From Pseudomonadota bacterium (GTDB taxonomy: Bacteria; Pseudomonadota; Alphaproteobacteria; Rhodospirillales; Casp-alpha2), in the NCBI GenBank assembly GCA_027624235.1, contig JAQBYB010000003.1, positions 1-64,000 on the forward strand: a stretch of DNA of 64,000 nt, given 5' to 3'. Numbering within the stretch: position 1 is the first letter of the stretch; every line of letters begins with the position of its first letter. Below are positions 8,350 through 16,267 of this stretch, one piece after another. A program made the position numbers and the translations under genes. The notes below the pieces were generated by a model, which worked only from the letters and a program-made list of their open reading frames with translations, ran no database searches and had not been told where the DNA came from.

Positions 8350-10149
8350 CTACTCGGACATTTTCCGGGCTTGGCGTTGCCAAAGTTCGGCGTATAGGCC
8401 TTTTTTACTCAACAGCTCGGTGTGAATCCCGCGTTCAACGATGCGGCCCTGGTCGATCACCAGGATGATGTCGGCGTCGACGATGGTCGATAGGCGGTGG
8501 GCGATGACCAGGGTGGTGATGGTGGTGCCGATGTCCTTGAGACAAGCCTGAACGCCCTGTTCGGTGGTGCTGTCGAGCGCCGAGGTGGCTTCATCCAGAA
8601 TGAAAATGCGGGGGTTTTTCAAGAGCGCCCGGGCGATGGCGACGCGCTGTTTTTCGCCGCCGGAAAGCTTCAATCCGCGCTCGCCGACCCGGGTCGCGTA
8701 GCCATCCGGCAGTCCTTCGATGAAATCGTGGATATGGGCCGCGCGCGCCGCGTCCTCGACTTCCCTTTGCTCCGCCCCCGGTCGCCCGAAGCCGATGTTG
8801 TAGCCGATGGTATCGTTAAACAGCACCGGGTCCTGCGGCACCACGGCGATGGCGCCGCGCAGGCTGTCCAGGGTCAGGGTGCGGATTTCCCGGCCATCGA
8901 CGTAGACGCCGCCGGCATCGGGGTCATAGAATCGGTAGAGCAGCCGGGCGATGGTGGTTTCTCCGGCGCCGGTGGGGCCGACCAGGGCGACCTTGGCGCC
9001 GGGCGGGGCTTCGAAATCGAGGCCGTTCAGGGTCTGCAACCCGTTTCCGTAGGAAAATTTGACGTTCTCGAATTGAATGGCGCCGGGGCCATCCGGCAAG
9101 GCGAGCGCTCCCTTGCGGTCCGGAAGGTCCGGCGCCTCATCCAGCAACTCGACCAATTGTTCCAGTTCGACCAGGGACTGCTTGATCGACCGGTATAGAT
9201 TGCCCAATCGCTCCAGCGGCCGGACCAACTGCAAAAGGTAGGCGTTGACCAGGACCAACTCACCCAGGCTCATGGTGCCGGCCTCGAGGCGGGTTGCCGC
9301 CAACATGAAGATCGACAGCATACCGCCGGTCAGGAGGGTCATCATCAGAAAACCCAGGAGACTGCGGTAGGTGAAGGCGCGGACGGTCAAGCGCTCGACA
9401 ACGGCGAGGCTGGTGTCATAGCGTTCGGCGACAAACTGTTCGTTGCCGAAATACTTGACGGTTTCATAGTTGATCAAGGCGTCGATGGCTTCGCCGTGGG
9501 CCACGGCGCCCTTGGAAATGGCCAGCCGTTGGTGCTTGCGCAGGCGGTCCGATCCGACAATCAACACCACCACGTACAAAACGATGGTCGCCAGCAGAAC
9601 AAGGGTGAATACATAATCCAGGCGCACCAGCATGAAACCGGCGACGAACAAAATTTCAGCGGCGAACGGCAAAATCAAAAAGACCGCATCGAACAAAAAT
9701 TCCCGCAGCCCCCTCAGCCCGTTATCCATGACGCGGCTGATCTCACCGGTATTGCGGGTGAGGTGGAAGCCCAGCGACAGCCGCAACAAGTGTTCGCTGG
9801 ACCGCAGCGCCAGGGTGCGTTGGGCGCGTTGTTCGATCGGCCCAAACAGCATCCAGCGGGCTTCGTTGAACAGTTTCGATAGCCAATAGGTAAACACATA
9901 AGCGGCGAGGATGGTGGCCGGCGCGACCGCCCATGTGGGGATGCCCGGACCGCCGGAAAAAGCATCGACGGCGGCGGCGAAAAAGTTGGGAACAATGGCG
10001 TTCAACGCCGCCGCCGTGGTCAGCAACCCCAGGGTCAACAGGAACCGGTTGCGGAACCGGCCTTCGCCCCAGGGCAGGACGGTCATCATCAAGCGCAGCG
10101 CCGAATAGCTTTCGCCGTCACTGGACTTAGGTGGTTTGGTGGTTTCCAA
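8350..10149 (-). CDS. ATM1-type ABC exporter with altered Walker A
   Basis: A fused half-transporter of 599 residues: six-helix membrane domain (about 35-310) and C-terminal ATPase domain (about 360-595). The N-terminus (SALRLMMTVLPWGEGRFRNRF) resembles alphaproteobacterial AtmA-like exporters of glutathione/metal or sulfur species. The signature LSGGEKQRVAIARAL and Walker B IFILDEATSALD are intact. The Walker A loop, however, reads GPTGAGET: residue 397, which should be the phosphate-binding lysine, is glutamate (codon GAA at 8961-8959, one base from AAA). If real, ATP hydrolysis should be severely impaired. The start is TTG, 3 bases after the upstream dehydrogenase stop, with GAGG nearby. 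It ends 8 bases from the convergent mltG stop. Confidence 0.88.
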   Translation of the reverse strand: METTKPPKSSDGESYSALRLMMTVLPWGEGRFRNRFLLTLGLLTTAAALNAIVPNFFAAAVDAFSGGPGIPTWAVAPATILAAYVFTYWLSKLFNEARWMLFGPIEQRAQRTLALRSSEHLLRLSLGFHLTRNTGEISRVMDNGLRGLREFLFDAVFLILPFAAEILFVAGFMLVRLDYVFTLVLLATIVLYVVVLIVGSDRLRKHQRLAISKGAVAHGEAIDALINYETVKYFGNEQFVAERYDTSLAVVERLTVRAFTYRSLLGFLMMTLLTGGMLSIFMLAATRLEAGTMSLGELVLVNAYLLQLVRPLERLGNLYRSIKQSLVELEQLVELLDEAPDLPDRKGALALPDGPGAIQFENVKFSYGNGLQTLNGLDFEAPPGAKVALVGPTGAGETTIARLLYRFYDPDAGGVYVDGREIRTLTLDSLRGAIAVVPQDPVLFNDTIGYNIGFGRPGAEQREVEDAARAAHIHDFIEGLPDGYATRVGERGLKLSGGEKQRVAIARALLKNPRIFILDEATSALDSTTEQGVQACLKDIGTTITTLVIAHRLSTIVDADIILVIDQGRIVERGIHTELLSKKGLYAELWQRQARKMSE

Positions 10150-10152
10150 CCC

Positions 10153-10926
10153 TCAATCCTTTTTCGGCAGCCGCTTGAACAGCGCGTCCGTCCACGCCGG
10201 GGGACACGCGCCTAAAAACCACGCCATCGCGTACATCGGCCACGGGAAGGCGATCCGGGCTTGGTCTTTTTCCAACCCCTTGCGGATGATGCGCGCCGCC
10301 TTGCCGGCGTCCATCAGGAACGGCATCGGGTAGATGTTTTTCTCGGTCATCCGGGTGCGGACGAAGCCGGGGCAGATCACCGACACCCTGACGCCGTCGG
10401 CGGCGAGCCAGCCGCGTAACCCCTCGCCATAGTTTTTGACCGCCGCCTTGCTGGCGGCATAGGCGGGTGCGCCGGGCAGTCCCCGAAATGCGGCTACGGA
10501 ACTGACGATGGCGATTTGGCCTTGGCCGCGTTTGCGCATCGGCGTGATCGCCGGCCACACGGTGTTGAGGACGCCGGCCAGATTAACCGCGAAAATATCC
10601 CGCGCCTGTGTCTCGTCTTCACCGCGCCCGCCGCTTCCCGACGAGGTGCCGGCGTTGGCGATGACCAGATCAAGGGAGTGTTTGGCGTCGATGCCTTTGA
10701 TCCAGCGCGCCATGGCGTCACGATCAGCGACATCAATAGCCTTGGCCTCGACCTCGGCGCCGAAACCACGACACGCCTTGGCGATATCGTTCAGGCGCCC
10801 CTTGTCGCGACCGCAAAGGGCCAGGAACCGGCCCGGCCCGGCGTAATCGCGGGCCAGGGCCTCGCCGATGCCGCTGGAGGCGCCGGTAATCAGAATGGTC
10901 GTGGGGGGGGTGATTTTTTTGGCCAT
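10153..10926 (-). CDS. Short-chain dehydrogenase/reductase
   Basis: NAD(P)-dependent oxidoreductase with a classical Rossmann fold. ITGASSGIGEALA binds the cofactor; NAG, a catalytic Ser in VSSVAA and the YAASK Tyr/Lys pair are present, so it should be active. The substrate is unknown. The C-terminus ends with a hydrophobic, Trp/Pro-rich segment (PWPMYAMAWFLGACPP) that may associate with the membrane. It is 257 residues, directly upstream of and presumably cotranscribed with the ABC exporter, and divergent from yicC. Confidence 0.85.
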   Translation of the reverse strand: MAKKITPPTTILITGASSGIGEALARDYAGPGRFLALCGRDKGRLNDIAKACRGFGAEVEAKAIDVADRDAMARWIKGIDAKHSLDLVIANAGTSSGSGGRGEDETQARDIFAVNLAGVLNTVWPAITPMRKRGQGQIAIVSSVAAFRGLPGAPAYAASKAAVKNYGEGLRGWLAADGVRVSVICPGFVRTRMTEKNIYPMPFLMDAGKAARIIRKGLEKDQARIAFPWPMYAMAWFLGACPPAWTDALFKRLPKKD

Positions 10927-11047
10927 GATGAATGAACTTTAGGGCGAATTGAGCCTGCTGGCGAGTGGGTTCAGGTTGTTGCCGCCGCTGACCCGGCGTA
11001 TAAAACTAGTCAGTATCATTTCGAGGCAAGATTTTAACGGGGGCCGC

Positions 11048-11938
11048 GTGACGATTTCATCAATGACCGGTTTCGCCCGCGCCGAGGGCCGCAAAGATGC
11101 CTATTCGTGGACGTGGGAGATTAAAAGCGTCAACGCCAAGGGCCTGGATGTGCGCTGCCGCCTTCCCAATGGTTTTGAGGCACTGGAAAAACCGCTCCGG
11201 GACCGGGCCGACAAACACCTAAAACGCGGCAACGTGTCGGTGGCGCTGACCCTGCGCCGGCAAGAGGGAGAGGCCGGCGTCCGGATCAATCACGCGGTGT
11301 TGGAAAAATTGCTGTCGGCGCTACCTGAAATCCGCAAGCAAGTTCCCGATGCCCTGGCCCCCAGCCTCGACGGCCTGTTGGCGTTGCGCGGCGTTGTTGA
11401 GCCGGTCGAGGAAGACCTGGGCGATGAGGACCGCGGCGCGCTGGAAGCCGAAATTCTAAACGACTTCGGAACGGCCCTAGCGGCCCTAGCGGCGATGCGA
11501 GATGAAGAAGGGGCGCGGCTGGCGGACGCCCTTAAAGCCCGCCTTGATGAAATCGCCGGGCTCTGCGCGGAAGCGGAAAAGCTGGCGGCGATGCAGCCCG
11601 ACGCCATCCGTGCGCGTCTCAAGATGCAGATTCAGGCGCTGTTGGACGATATTCCCGCAATCCCGGAAGAACGCCTGGCTCAGGAGGCGGCGATTCTGAT
11701 GACCAAGGCCGATCTGCGCGAAGAACTGGACCGCCTGCAGGCGCACCAGGAAGCGGCGCGGGATTTGATCTCCGCCGATACCGCCATTGGCCGCAAACTC
11801 GATTTCCTGTGTCAGGAATTCAACCGCGAAGCCAACACGTTGTGTTCGAAGTCCCAGGACATCGATATGACCCGGATCGGGCTGGACCTGAAGGCCGCCA
11901 TCGAACAATTACGTGAGCAGGTACAGAATATCGAATAA
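11048..11938 (+). CDS. yicC: YicC family RNA-decay associated endoribonuclease
   Basis: YicC proteins are endoribonucleases/RNA-decay partners; in E. coli YicC promotes turnover of the sRNA RyhB. The N-terminal SSMTGFARAEG and C-terminal KLDFLCQEFNREANTLCSKSQD...IGLDLKAAIEQLREQVQNIE are diagnostic. The start is GTG at 11048 (MTISSMTG), after GGGGG; an upstream TTG at 10949 is rejected because it adds a non-conserved leader. It is 296 residues. The gene normally abuts gmk; here a 2.8-kb insert follows its stop, and the last eight codons recur in front of gmk with synonymous changes. Confidence 0.93.
   Translation: MTISSMTGFARAEGRKDAYSWTWEIKSVNAKGLDVRCRLPNGFEALEKPLRDRADKHLKRGNVSVALTLRRQEGEAGVRINHAVLEKLLSALPEIRKQVPDALAPSLDGLLALRGVVEPVEEDLGDEDRGALEAEILNDFGTALAALAAMRDEEGARLADALKARLDEIAGLCAEAEKLAAMQPDAIRARLKMQIQALLDDIPAIPEERLAQEAAILMTKADLREELDRLQAHQEAARDLISADTAIGRKLDFLCQEFNREANTLCSKSQDIDMTRIGLDLKAAIEQLREQVQNIE
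11915..11938 (+). repeat. Direct repeat, left copy: yicC 3' end
   Basis: These 24 bases encode EQVQNIE-stop at the end of yicC. The same peptide and stop are encoded at 14753-14776. The two copies differ at four positions, all third codon positions and all transitions. Together they bracket the 2.8-kb segment between yicC and gmk. Confidence 0.85.
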
Positions 11939-11971
11939 GGCTTTTTAGCCTTTTCTAGCCTAGCTTCTTCG

Positions 11972-11995
11972 TAACTTTACATGCGTGTAAAGTTA
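11972..11995. repeat. Perfect 10-bp inverted repeat at island edge
   Basis: TAACTTTACA and TGTAAAGTTA flank a TGCG loop. The half-site TAACTTTACA recurs at 14375-14384 and TGTAAAGTT at 14485-14493, at the other end of the inserted segment. No T-run follows on either strand, so it is not an obvious terminator. Confidence 0.6.
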
Positions 11996-12120
11996 GCAAA
12001 ATAAACATGTTATCATCTTATATAGTTTGCGCTTGTCCGATGTAATCCGGTTTGACGTGTGTAGCTACGCAAGCACGGCTGGACTCGATATGGCAATATT
12101 GGGAGTCGTTTAGAAAAATA

Positions 12121-12867
12121 TTAGCCGTACCGCAAGCTTTCAAGCATTGGAGTTAAATGCTTTTCATATCGTTTCCATGATTGAACGGAACTATTGTAAA
12201 TTGGCCTTCGCACTTGTGCGGCGCTTGCCGTCGCAACCGGCCTGTCTGTTTTATGGAACTCTAAACAAGCATTATCCCACTCAAGGCCGCAAAATTCCAA
12301 CAGAGCTTTTGTTTGCTCAGTTTGGTCCGCGACCATGTCTTCATAGTTGATGTCATAGATGAAGTCTGGGATCACGCTGTGCCAGTGTTCCATTAAGTCG
12401 GAATACAAGTTGTAATATTTCCCAATCTCACACAGGTCATAGGCATAATAATGCCCCCTAGCCGGAAAAAAAGATTTAAATAAGGATAGGCCGTTGTCCG
12501 CAGGGTTGCGCTTACAGTGAATGATCTTTGCATTGGGCAGGGCTAGTTTGATGATCCCCAAATAGTTCCGATTATCCGGCATTTTGTCCGTGATAAATTG
12601 AGCTTGGTCAGAATGGTTGCGAATTTCTCTGATGTATTCAGTTCCCAGCCACGTAAAGTCGGCATCGGAAAAGTTCTCAACACCATCAGGATATTGTCGA
12701 TCACCAAAAAATTTTGAAATTAGTCCGCTCAAAGTTGATAGTTCTCCTGCGCCATGAAGATCAGGGTGACTAGCCAGGACTTGTTCCACCAATGTCGTTC
12801 CCGAACGCGGCAGCCCAACAATGAAGATCGGTATTTTATCCTGCCCCCCCTTGTTTATGAGCGGCAA
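12121..12867 (-). pseudogene. Sulfotransferase domain, 3' part of a frameshifted TPR-sulfotransferase
   Basis: This is the C-terminal half of a protein whose N-terminal half is the TPR frame at 12836-14047. It begins with IFIVGLPRSGTTLVEQVLASHP, the PAPS-binding loop of sulfotransferases, and continues with ITDKMPDNRNYLGIIKLALPNAKIIHCKRNP, the 3'-phosphate site region. The nominal TTG start at 12867 lies inside the TPR frame and has no ribosome site. At the G7 run (12844-12850) removal of one G joins the two frames into a single 641-residue protein of the TPR-sulfotransferase type. Base composition is more AT-rich than the neighbours. Whether it is disrupted, phase-variable or a sequencing error cannot be told here. 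Confidence 0.75.
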
Positions 12868-14047
12868 ACAAGGACGGAGAAAAAATTGACTTCAGTTTTT
12901 CCAAAAAGCGGGCATCGTCCTCGATTGAGTAACTGAAACTTCCCCGTTTTATGGCGTTTCCGGTGGCAAAATAATCGAACGCTTCGTCATATTGTTGAAG
13001 ATCCTCAAAGGCCTTTCCGAGGCCAAATGCCAAATGCATTCGTTCTTCATTGCTGATGCCTGACTTTGCGTAGGCATTCTCCATAGACCGGACGTTATCG
13101 TCATATTCGGAATATTTTATAACGACGGAAAGGTGCCGATGCGCCTCAGCGTAATCGGGCTTGATGGCAAGTGCCTGGTGATAGCTTGCCACGGCCTCGT
13201 CCAGTTTCCCTAGGTCTTTAAGAGCATTGCCCAGGTTGGAATGCGCCTTAGCAAAATCAGGCTTGATGGCAAGTGCCTTGTGAAAGCTTGCCATGGCCTC
13301 GTCCAGTTTCCCAAGATCAGTAAGGACAGTGCCCAGGTTGGAATGCGCATCGGCGGAATTGGGCTCGATGGCGAGGGCCTTAAGATAGCATGCCACTGCC
13401 TCGTCCAGTTTCCCCAGGTCTCTAAGAGCATTGCCCAGGTTGGAATGCGCCTCAGTGTAATCGGGCTTGATGGCAAGTGCCTTGTGATAGCTTGCCACCG
13501 CCTCTTCCAGTTTCCCAAGATCAGAAAGAACAGTGCCCAGGTTGGAATGCGCATTGGCGTAATTGGGCTCGATGGCGAGGGCCTTGTGATAGCTTGCCAT
13601 TGCCTCGTCCAGTTTCCCCAGGTCTCTAAGAGCATTGCCCAGGTTGGAATGCGCCTCGGCGTAATTAGGCTTGATGGCCAGTGCCTTGTGATAGCTTGCC
13701 ACGGCCTCGTCCAGTTTCCCCAGGTCTTTAAGAGCATTGCCCAGGTTGGAATGGGCATCGGCGTAATTGGGCTCGATGGCGATGGCCTTAGTGATGAGAT
13801 CAACGGCAAGGTCGCTTTTCCCCCCTTGAGCGGCAATCACTCCAAGCAAATGCAAAGCGTCAGGTTGGTTGGGGTCGGCCTGCAATATCTGTTGATATAA
13901 GCTCTCCGCTTCAGACAGGCGACCTGCGCTGTGATGCTGCATAGCGAGGCTTAGGGTTTGATGGCTGGCTATAGAATGATGATTAGGAGGCCTGCTTGCT
14001 GCTTTTTTGGCCAATTTTTTTTGACGGCGCTTTTCCGCTCTATTCAT
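12836..14047 (-). CDS. TPR protein, 5' part of a frameshifted TPR-sulfotransferase
   Basis: Start ATG at 14047 with a strong AGGAAGA site (MNRAEKRRQKK). It encodes a basic N-terminus, an initial TPR pair and then six nearly identical 34-residue TPR units (pattern AHSNLGNALKDLGKLDEAVASYHKALAIKP), followed by a linker typical of sulfotransferase-fused TPR proteins (GLGKAFEDLQQYDEAFDYFATGN). The frame ends at a TAA just past a G7 run; one G fewer would continue into the sulfotransferase frame. The TPRs probably recruit a partner or substrate for sulfation of surface glycans or proteins; this is inference. The gene lies in the insert between yicC and gmk. Confidence 0.8.
   Translation of the reverse strand: MNRAEKRRQKKLAKKAASRPPNHHSIASHQTLSLAMQHHSAGRLSEAESLYQQILQADPNQPDALHLLGVIAAQGGKSDLAVDLITKAIAIEPNYADAHSNLGNALKDLGKLDEAVASYHKALAIKPNYAEAHSNLGNALRDLGKLDEAMASYHKALAIEPNYANAHSNLGTVLSDLGKLEEAVASYHKALAIKPDYTEAHSNLGNALRDLGKLDEAVACYLKALAIEPNSADAHSNLGTVLTDLGKLDEAMASFHKALAIKPDFAKAHSNLGNALKDLGKLDEAVASYHQALAIKPDYAEAHRHLSVVIKYSEYDDNVRSMENAYAKSGISNEERMHLAFGLGKAFEDLQQYDEAFDYFATGNAIKRGSFSYSIEDDARFLEKLKSIFSPSLFAAHKQGGAG
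13160..13775 (-). repeat. Six tandem 102-bp repeats encoding TPR units
   Basis: The phrase GCCCAGGTTGGAATG recurs every 102 bases (about 13229, 13331, 13433, 13535, 13637 and 13739). The period equals exactly one 34-residue TPR. The near identity at DNA level, including silent positions, indicates recent amplification or ongoing conversion and makes the copy number prone to change. Confidence 0.9.
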
Positions 14048-14752
14048 TATTCTTCCTAAACAATGCCCCTTGAGATGCTGAAACAATAAACAACCTGGCA
14101 GGAATTGCGAAGGGGGAAGTCCGATTGAGATGCAGTGGATGCCCCCCACCCAACGGCAACACGATGGGCAAAAATGCGGTTACAATGCTCAAAAGATGCC
14201 ACACATTAGCTATCCCTAATGGGCTGTTCATGGTTAATAAGCGAAGTCCCAGCCACCCTTCGAAAGGCCAGCTTACGGGGGCTAAAGCGGTCACTCAATG
14301 TCCGTTATTGCCACCGCGCATCCACCTACATTGAAGAGCGCGGGCAGCAAGCCGTAGTCGATAATTGATAGGCATAACTTTACACGACCAAAAAACACCC
14401 TGTGGTTCAAGAGGCATATTTCATAAGGGGGGAGGGGTCATATCTTCAAGCCATGTGTCCCCCGTCTCGCTCTCCTTACATCGCTGTAAAGTTTGGAACA
14501 GCAAGAAGTAAATGGATGGCTACCTTGAAGGGGAAGTTTCCTGAGAAGGCCAGCTAGTGGTTAGGCCTGCGAATGCCAAAGCACGCCGATAATGCAGGAC
14601 ATTTTGTGTTGGCTAAGACATGAGTGCTAGTACAGTCTGTCAATCAGCCGTGATGGGTTGGTTGCCAAAGCGTATTATGTAGCTAACCGTGTAGTTTTCA
14701 TAGTACCTAGGTTATAATATATTGATAATAAAAGAATATATTAGAATATTAC
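14048..14752. other. Non-coding right part of the yicC/gmk insert
   Basis: About 700 AT-richer bases without a convincing gene on either strand. It contains TAACTTTACA (14375-14384), the imperfect palindrome TTACATCGCTGTAA (14476-14489) followed by AGTT, stretches of A/T near 14700-14750 and a possible gmk promoter. No integrase or transposase remnant was recognised. Confidence 0.6.
14690..14718 (+). promoter_or_regulatory. Possible gmk promoter inside the insert
   Basis: A perfect TATAAT (14713-14718) sits 51 bases before the gmk start, with a weak TGTAGT 17 bases upstream. If used, it would replace the read-through from yicC that the insertion interrupts. Confidence 0.35.
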
Positions 14753-14776
14753 GAGCAGGTGCAGAACATTGAGTAA
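14753..14776 (+). repeat. Direct repeat, right copy: orphan yicC 3' end carrying the gmk ribosome site
   Basis: The bases encode EQVQNIE-stop with different codons from the intact yicC end (20 of 24 identical). The segment includes AGGTG, the ribosome site of gmk, and its stop overlaps the gmk TTG region. It therefore looks like the original yicC-gmk junction left behind after an insertion that brought its own yicC end. Confidence 0.85.
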
Positions 14777-15425
14777 CGATAAAAATTCCCCCGTCGTGAC
14801 CATTCCCAGGCGCGGCCTGATGCTGGTGTTGTCGTCGCCGTCGGGCGCCGGCAAATCGACGATCTCGAGGGCGTTGCTGGAACGCGACACCGATGTCATC
14901 ATGTCGGTGTCGATGACGACCCGGCCGATGCGTCCGGGGGAGGTCGATGGTAAGGATTATGTCTTCGCCGACCAGAAAACCTTCGATGACATGGTTGTGG
15001 GCGGCGAGTTCCTCGAACACGCGACGGTGTTCGAGAATTCCTACGGCACGCCCAAGGCGCCGGTGGAAAAATTATTGCGTGAAGGCCGGGATGTGTTATT
15101 CGACGTCGATTGGCAAGGCACGCAGGAACTGGCGCAAAATGCAGCCAAGGACCTAGTCAGTATCTTTATCCTACCGCCGTCCATAGAAGAGCTCGAACGC
15201 CGCTTGATTGGCCGTGGTCAGGATTCTGATGAGGTGATCCAAAAACGTATGGCCAAGGCTACGTCGGAAATGAGCCACTGGTCGGATTATGACTACATCA
15301 TCATCAACGAAGAAGTTGATGAAAGCGTCGCCAGGGTCGAGGAGATACTCACCGCCGAACGCTTGAAACGTACCCGCTACCCAGGAATGGTGGACTTCGT
15401 CCGGGGCATGGGGGTCAGTCAGTAA
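14769..15425 (+). CDS. gmk: Guanylate kinase
   Basis: Phosphorylates GMP to GDP. The P-loop SSPSGAGKST (Lys29) is near the N-terminus, followed by the GMP-binding SVSMTTRPMRPGEVDGKDYVF and the DVDWQGTQEL segment. It is 218 residues. The start is TTG, 5-6 bases after AGGTG; no ATG lies in the right place. In related genomes gmk directly follows yicC, and here the ribosome site is still within a yicC-tail copy. Confidence 0.95.
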   Translation: MSNDKNSPVVTIPRRGLMLVLSSPSGAGKSTISRALLERDTDVIMSVSMTTRPMRPGEVDGKDYVFADQKTFDDMVVGGEFLEHATVFENSYGTPKAPVEKLLREGRDVLFDVDWQGTQELAQNAAKDLVSIFILPPSIEELERRLIGRGQDSDEVIQKRMAKATSEMSHWSDYDYIIINEEVDESVARVEEILTAERLKRTRYPGMVDFVRGMGVSQ

Positions 15426-15427
15426 TC

Positions 15428-15463
15428 GCGCTTTATTTGCCGCAGGCGCTTTATTTGCCGCAG
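15428..15463. repeat. 18-bp tandem duplication at the rsmA stop
   Basis: GCGCTTTATTTGCCGCAG occurs twice in direct tandem (15428-15445, 15446-15463). On the minus strand this repeats the last codons and stop of rsmA (ACGK-stop, then ACGK-stop again), so the protein is unaffected. Confidence 0.9.
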
Positions 15464-16260
15464 GCGCGGGCAATCGCGCAGAACTGTTGCACCGATAATT
15501 CCTCGGCCCTGGCCGTCGGCGCGATCCCGAGAGCGTCAAAATCCAAATTCAGCGGCTTCAGGCTGGAACGCAGCATCTTGCGGCGTTGGCCAAAAGCTTG
15601 CGCGGTGACCTTCTCAAGGCTTGCCCATTCGGCCGGCGCCAGCGGGACAGGCCGCGGGATCAGGGATACCAACGACGAGGCGACCTTCGGCGGTGGCGTG
15701 AAGGCCTGCTTTGAAATGTTGAACTCAAAGCGGACCTCGCATAACCACTGGGTAATGATCGAAAGCCGTCCGTAGGTTTTGCCCCCCGGTGCGGCGGTCA
15801 GGCGTTCGGCAACCTCTTTCTGGAACATCAACGTCAGTCCGTCGAAGGCGGTGATCCGGTGAAGCCAGCCCAGCAGCAACGGCGTCGCGATATTGTACGG
15901 CAGGTTGGCGACAATCCGACGCGGCGCCGGAACCAAGGCTGCGACATCGATTTCAAGGGCATCGGCCTCGATAATTTCGAGGCGATCCGGATACCCGTCC
16001 TGCAATTCCGCCAACGCGGCGACGCAGCGACTGTCGTGCTCGACAGCAACGACCCTGGCGGCGCCGGCATCCAACAGCGCCCGGGTTAAACCGCCCGGAC
16101 CCGGCCCAATTTCGATGACGTTGGCGCCGTTCAGGTTTCCCGCCGCGCGGGCAATGCGGGCGCATAGGTTGAGGTCGAGTAGGAAATGCTGGCCCAGGGA
16201 CTTCCGCGCCCCAAGGTCGAACCGTTTGATGACGTCGCGAAGCGGGGGAAGGCCGTTCAT
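15451..16260 (-). CDS. rsmA: 16S rRNA dimethyladenosine transferase
   Basis: Methylates two adjacent adenosines in helix 45 of 16S rRNA during small-subunit maturation. Motifs: KSLGQHFLLD at the N-terminus, SAM-binding VIEIGPGPGGLTRALL, and the catalytic NLPYNIATPLL. It is 269 residues from ATG 16260; the open frame upstream overlaps pdxA and is rejected. It starts 7 bases after the pdxA stop, forming the end of the lptF-to-rsmA run. Confidence 0.96.
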   Translation of the reverse strand: MNGLPPLRDVIKRFDLGARKSLGQHFLLDLNLCARIARAAGNLNGANVIEIGPGPGGLTRALLDAGAARVVAVEHDSRCVAALAELQDGYPDRLEIIEADALEIDVAALVPAPRRIVANLPYNIATPLLLGWLHRITAFDGLTLMFQKEVAERLTAAPGGKTYGRLSIITQWLCEVRFEFNISKQAFTPPPKVASSLVSLIPRPVPLAPAEWASLEKVTAQAFGQRRKMLRSSLKPLNLDFDALGIAPTARAEELSVQQFCAIARACGK

Positions 16261-16267
16261 GGCGTTC

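Noticed and set aside
11937-11952. AAGGCT-TTTT-AGCCTT hairpin as the yicC terminator
   Set aside because: Only a 6-bp AT-containing stem with a short T tail; too weak to annotate alone.
12865-12867. TTG 12867 as a true start of a separate sulfotransferase gene
   Set aside because: No ribosome site precedes it, it lies inside the TPR frame, and TPR-sulfotransferase fusions of the joined length are a known type.
13160-13775. Regularly spaced direct repeats resembling a CRISPR array
   Set aside because: The 102-bp period is exactly one TPR, and the whole stretch is an open coding frame with no unique spacers.
14125-14334. Possible small genes in the non-coding part of the yicC/gmk insert
   Set aside because: The open frames have no ribosome sites, odd composition and no resemblance to any protein, including transposases.
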